From Lachnospiraceae bacterium JLR.KK008 (lineage in GTDB: Bacteria > Bacillota > Clostridia > Lachnospirales > Lachnospiraceae), in NCBI GenBank assembly GCA_037015955.1, contig CP143548.1:2102001-2166000 (forward strand): a stretch of 64,000 bases of DNA, read 5' to 3'. Shown piece by piece: positions 62,395 through 64,000 of this stretch (positions within the stretch are counted from its first letter, which is position 1; every line of letters begins with the position of its first letter). The notes beneath the pieces were generated by a model. It saw only the letters and a program-made list of their open reading frames with translations, made no database searches and had not been told where the DNA came from. Both the position numbers and the translations under genes were made by a program.

Positions 62395-62476
62395 TGAGCA
62401 ATATTTTCACTAATTTCTTCAAGATGTAGGGAAGCTGTAATCCCGCAGCCAGCACAATACCGATTGAAATAAACAT
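62390..62476 (-). pseudogene. C-terminal fragment of a hydrophobic protein
   Basis: A 28-codon frame reads MFISIGIVLAAGLQLPYIL and ends KKLVKILLK, a membrane helix followed by a basic tail. This looks like the end of a permease. It has no ribosome binding site, its stop lies in the LytTR repeat of lipoprotein 2, and upstream sequence has no matching frame. It is probably a leftover of a transporter gene. Confidence 0.4.
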
Positions 62477-62557
62477 TACGTATGTATATACCCTCAGTGG
62501 ACAAGGCGGACGATTGAGGCGTACTGGATATACGCTGATTGAGGACAACGCAGAAAA

Positions 62558-63193
62558 TTACTCAAACATAGCTTTCTGGATATTTTTCTGCCAATATGAG
62601 CTGTCAAAGTAATTCCCGCTTTTAGGCAGGTTCCTGAACATATTCATGATCATGTCATAAGTCATAGATGACGTGTCTATAAACAGTTCCTTTCCGTCCT
62701 TTGATTTAATCGCTGTACCGTTTGTTCCCACATAGGCAGTTGTATTGTCATTAAGGTGCTGTATCGTTCCTGTCATTTCCGCAAACTTTTTCAGCCACGA
62801 CTCTCCCGTTTCCTTGCACATTTCCTTAAATTTCTTGGCATCCTCCCCCGTCATATAAGGGTGCTTCCCATCCCTGACATACCATGAAAAACCTGTTGCT
62901 TTGTCCGTATATTTCGGGTCTGTTGCCGCCCATTCTTCCAAGGTCTTATCGCCATACCACACTGTCAGGCCGCTGTCATTTGATACAGCGTTTTCCTCCT
63001 GCCCCATTATTGGATTTGTTGATTTAAGTGCATCATATATAACCTGCACATTGGCATTCTGCCTTGCACCTCCAGGAATGGATTCCTCTGCCACCTGTTT
63101 CTGTTGGTAGCACTGTCCGGCACTTCTCCTGTTGTACTTATTCGTTGATACATTGTTCTGATAATAATTCTGTCCTATTCCATTGACGCTCAT
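62558..63193 (-). CDS. Conserved-looking protein of unknown function
   Basis: The 211-residue protein has no signal peptide or membrane helix. The N-terminus is rich in Asn, Gln and Tyr (MSVNGIGQNYYQNN), the middle is mixed with several Trp (TVWYGDKTLEEWAA, FSWYVRDGKHPYM), and the end contains SSMTYDMIMNMFRNLP. I do not recognise it. The start shares a base with the stop of a 53-codon frame upstream (TAATG), so the two are probably coupled. GGAGG lies 9 nt before the ATG. Confidence 0.65.
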   Translation of the reverse strand: MSVNGIGQNYYQNNVSTNKYNRRSAGQCYQQKQVAEESIPGGARQNANVQVIYDALKSTNPIMGQEENAVSNDSGLTVWYGDKTLEEWAATDPKYTDKATGFSWYVRDGKHPYMTGEDAKKFKEMCKETGESWLKKFAEMTGTIQHLNDNTTAYVGTNGTAIKSKDGKELFIDTSSMTYDMIMNMFRNLPKSGNYFDSSYWQKNIQKAMFE

Positions 63194-63354
63194 TATTGCA
63201 ATCCTCCATTTTCATCAATAGCTATATGGAACACCTTTCCTCTCTCTGTTAATTTAGAAATAGTTTCCACTTGGTTTATCGTCAATCTGAACAGATTTTT
63301 CACAGATTTGGCACGAACTGCCCCATTTAGGGAATGAACAAGTCCTGAAAGCAT
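63193..63354 (-). CDS. Small 53-residue protein coupled to the next gene
   Basis: A frame from ATG 63354 to a TAA at 63193-63195 gives 53 residues beginning MLSGLVHSLNGAVRAKSVK and ending IAIDENGGLQ. The TAA shares its last base with the ATG of the 211-residue gene. Two stops directly precede the ATG and no clear ribosome binding site is seen, so it could instead be the tail of a broken longer gene. Confidence 0.4.
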   Translation of the reverse strand: MLSGLVHSLNGAVRAKSVKNLFRLTINQVETISKLTERGKVFHIAIDENGGLQ

Positions 63355-63390
63355 TTATCACAGTGTAAAAATTAATTCTTTTTAATAAAT

Positions 63391-63419
63391 TTGCATATTT
63401 CTCCGAAATGATGTACGAT
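63391..63419 (+). promoter_or_regulatory. Candidate promoter of the acidic secreted protein gene
   Basis: TTGCAT (63391-63396) and TACGAT (63414-63419) are 17 bp apart on the plus strand; the -10 is weak. Confidence 0.45.
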
Positions 63420-63444
63420 AATAATTCAAAGAGGAGGTGTTATC

Positions 63445-64000
63445 ATGAAAAAATGTAAGGTACTCTGTCTTTTCCTGTGTATCGTTGCGCTGTGCAGTCC
63501 TTCCCATGTAGCTGCCACAGAAGGCTTCTCCTGGGATATGCTCTCCGAACAGGAGCCTGTAAAAGAGGAGCATGATCAAAATGATAAAGACAACGAAAAA
63601 ACAGAGCAGGACAATACCCCCGCCAACGATGAGATAACATGGATCATTGGAACAGGCGGCAACGAGGCAGACATAGATGACGAGACCGGCCGGAACAGTG
63701 ATTCCGATGAAGAGAAACCTGATATAGGAGAATCTGACAGCGAAGCGCCGGACGATAAAGAAAAAACGGACAAGCAAGGCACAGATTCAGACAACGAAGA
63801 CGACGAATCAGAGGAAATAGAAACAGGCGAAGAGGCAGATGACGACAGGACAAAGTATCCGTCCGGCAATATCTACTCCGAAGAAGAGACCGGTGAGATG
63901 ATCTCGGAAAAATACCGGGAACTGCGAAAAGCCTACGAGATCGAAGATAAATTCCGTAAAACAAAGGAGATCGACCGCATCGATTCTTTTATTCTTAATT
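63445..64000 (+). CDS. Acidic secreted protein, N-terminal part
   Basis: GAGGAGGTGTTATC precedes ATG 63445, and the frame is open to the window end (185 codons). A signal peptide (MKKCKVLCLFLCIVALC, cleavage likely near residue 24) is followed by about 115 residues that are very rich in Asp, Glu, Asn and Lys and certainly disordered. A more structured, charged helical part (EEETGEMISEKYRELRKAYE) begins near residue 145. The function depends on the missing C-terminal part. The frames on the minus strand here are shadows. Confidence 0.8.
   Translation, partial: MKKCKVLCLFLCIVALCSPSHVAATEGFSWDMLSEQEPVKEEHDQNDKDNEKTEQDNTPANDEITWIIGTGGNEADIDDETGRNSDSDEEKPDIGESDSEAPDDKEKTDKQGTDSDNEDDESEEIETGEEADDDRTKYPSGNIYSEEETGEMISEKYRELRKAYEIEDKFRKTKEIDRIDSFILN

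Noticed and set aside
63382-63964. Three overlapping minus-strand frames of 65-131 codons
   Set aside because: The plus strand here has a strong ribosome binding site, a signal peptide and a frame open to the window end; the minus frames are its shadows.
1-64000. tRNA, rRNA, insertion sequence or phage genes
   Set aside because: None could be recognised by eye on either strand; a tRNA or small-RNA covariance search would be needed to exclude short or divergent cases.

Overview
The window reads as a chromosomal stretch of a spore-forming Clostridia bacterium, most likely a Lachnospiraceae member. The evidence is the gene order rimO-pgsA-cinA-recA-recX-rny, the block yicC-remA-gmk-rpoZ, the sporulation genes spoVB and spoIIM, HemZ, strong AGGAGG-type ribosome binding sites, and SOS boxes of the Gram-positive LexA type. 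No rRNA, tRNA, CRISPR array, insertion sequence or phage gene was recognised. Most genes lie on the minus strand, so operons read from high to low coordinates.

Layout. 1-3.5 kb: a sugar ABC importer operon (binding lipoprotein, DUF2291-type lipoprotein, dual ATPase, start of a permease) behind a strong promoter and a LacI-like palindrome. 3.7-9.4 kb: a branched-chain amino acid importer (livJ, then livH-M-G-F) with a trailing cytidylate-kinase-like gene, a terminator between livJ and livH, and a terminator-like hairpin in the livJ leader. 9.4-16.1 kb: hisS-aspS-phosphopantetheinyl transferase-amidase-ktrB-ktrA. 16.2-18.9 kb: a small membrane protein, and divergently an ECF S component with coaBC. 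18.9-26.5 kb: a membrane-anchored unknown protein with a TACA-N2-TGTA operator, then apt-rel-MBL hydrolase-hemZ and a secreted protein. 26.7-30.0 kb: gap-pgk-tpiA, with a strong hairpin in each intergenic gap. 30.2-33.8 kb: a histidinol phosphatase and an unusual 860-residue fusion of CoA-disulfide reductase, rhodanese and sulfite-reductase-like domains. 33.8-35.9 kb: an ECF sigma factor, its likely anti-sigma factor and a lipoprotein. 36-38.9 kb: iscS-iscU-mnmA. 39.1-44.5 kb: spoVB, a DAHP synthase, NUDIX-spoIIM, an aminotransferase and an unlisted 36-residue membrane peptide gene. 44.6-54.9 kb: the long housekeeping run from yicC to rny. 54.9-56.8 kb: a MarR regulator and a MATE pump with a near-ideal MarR operator.

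56.9-63.4 kb is an AT-rich accessory island. An AgrA/AgrC-like pair (LytTR response regulator plus GHKL kinase) sits between two paralogous lipoprotein genes. Both lipoprotein genes are preceded by the same promoter module of about 100 bp: two 9-bp direct repeats 21 bp apart (the LytTR geometry), then matched -35 and -10 boxes. A similar single half-site sits at the same place before the regulator's own promoter. Fragments of an ABC ATPase, a histidine kinase C-terminus and a hydrophobic protein C-terminus remain around the lipoprotein genes, so the island looks like a partly decayed, signal-controlled lipoprotein system. It is the best candidate in the window for something undescribed. The window ends with a small coupled gene pair of unknown function and the start of a very acidic secreted protein.
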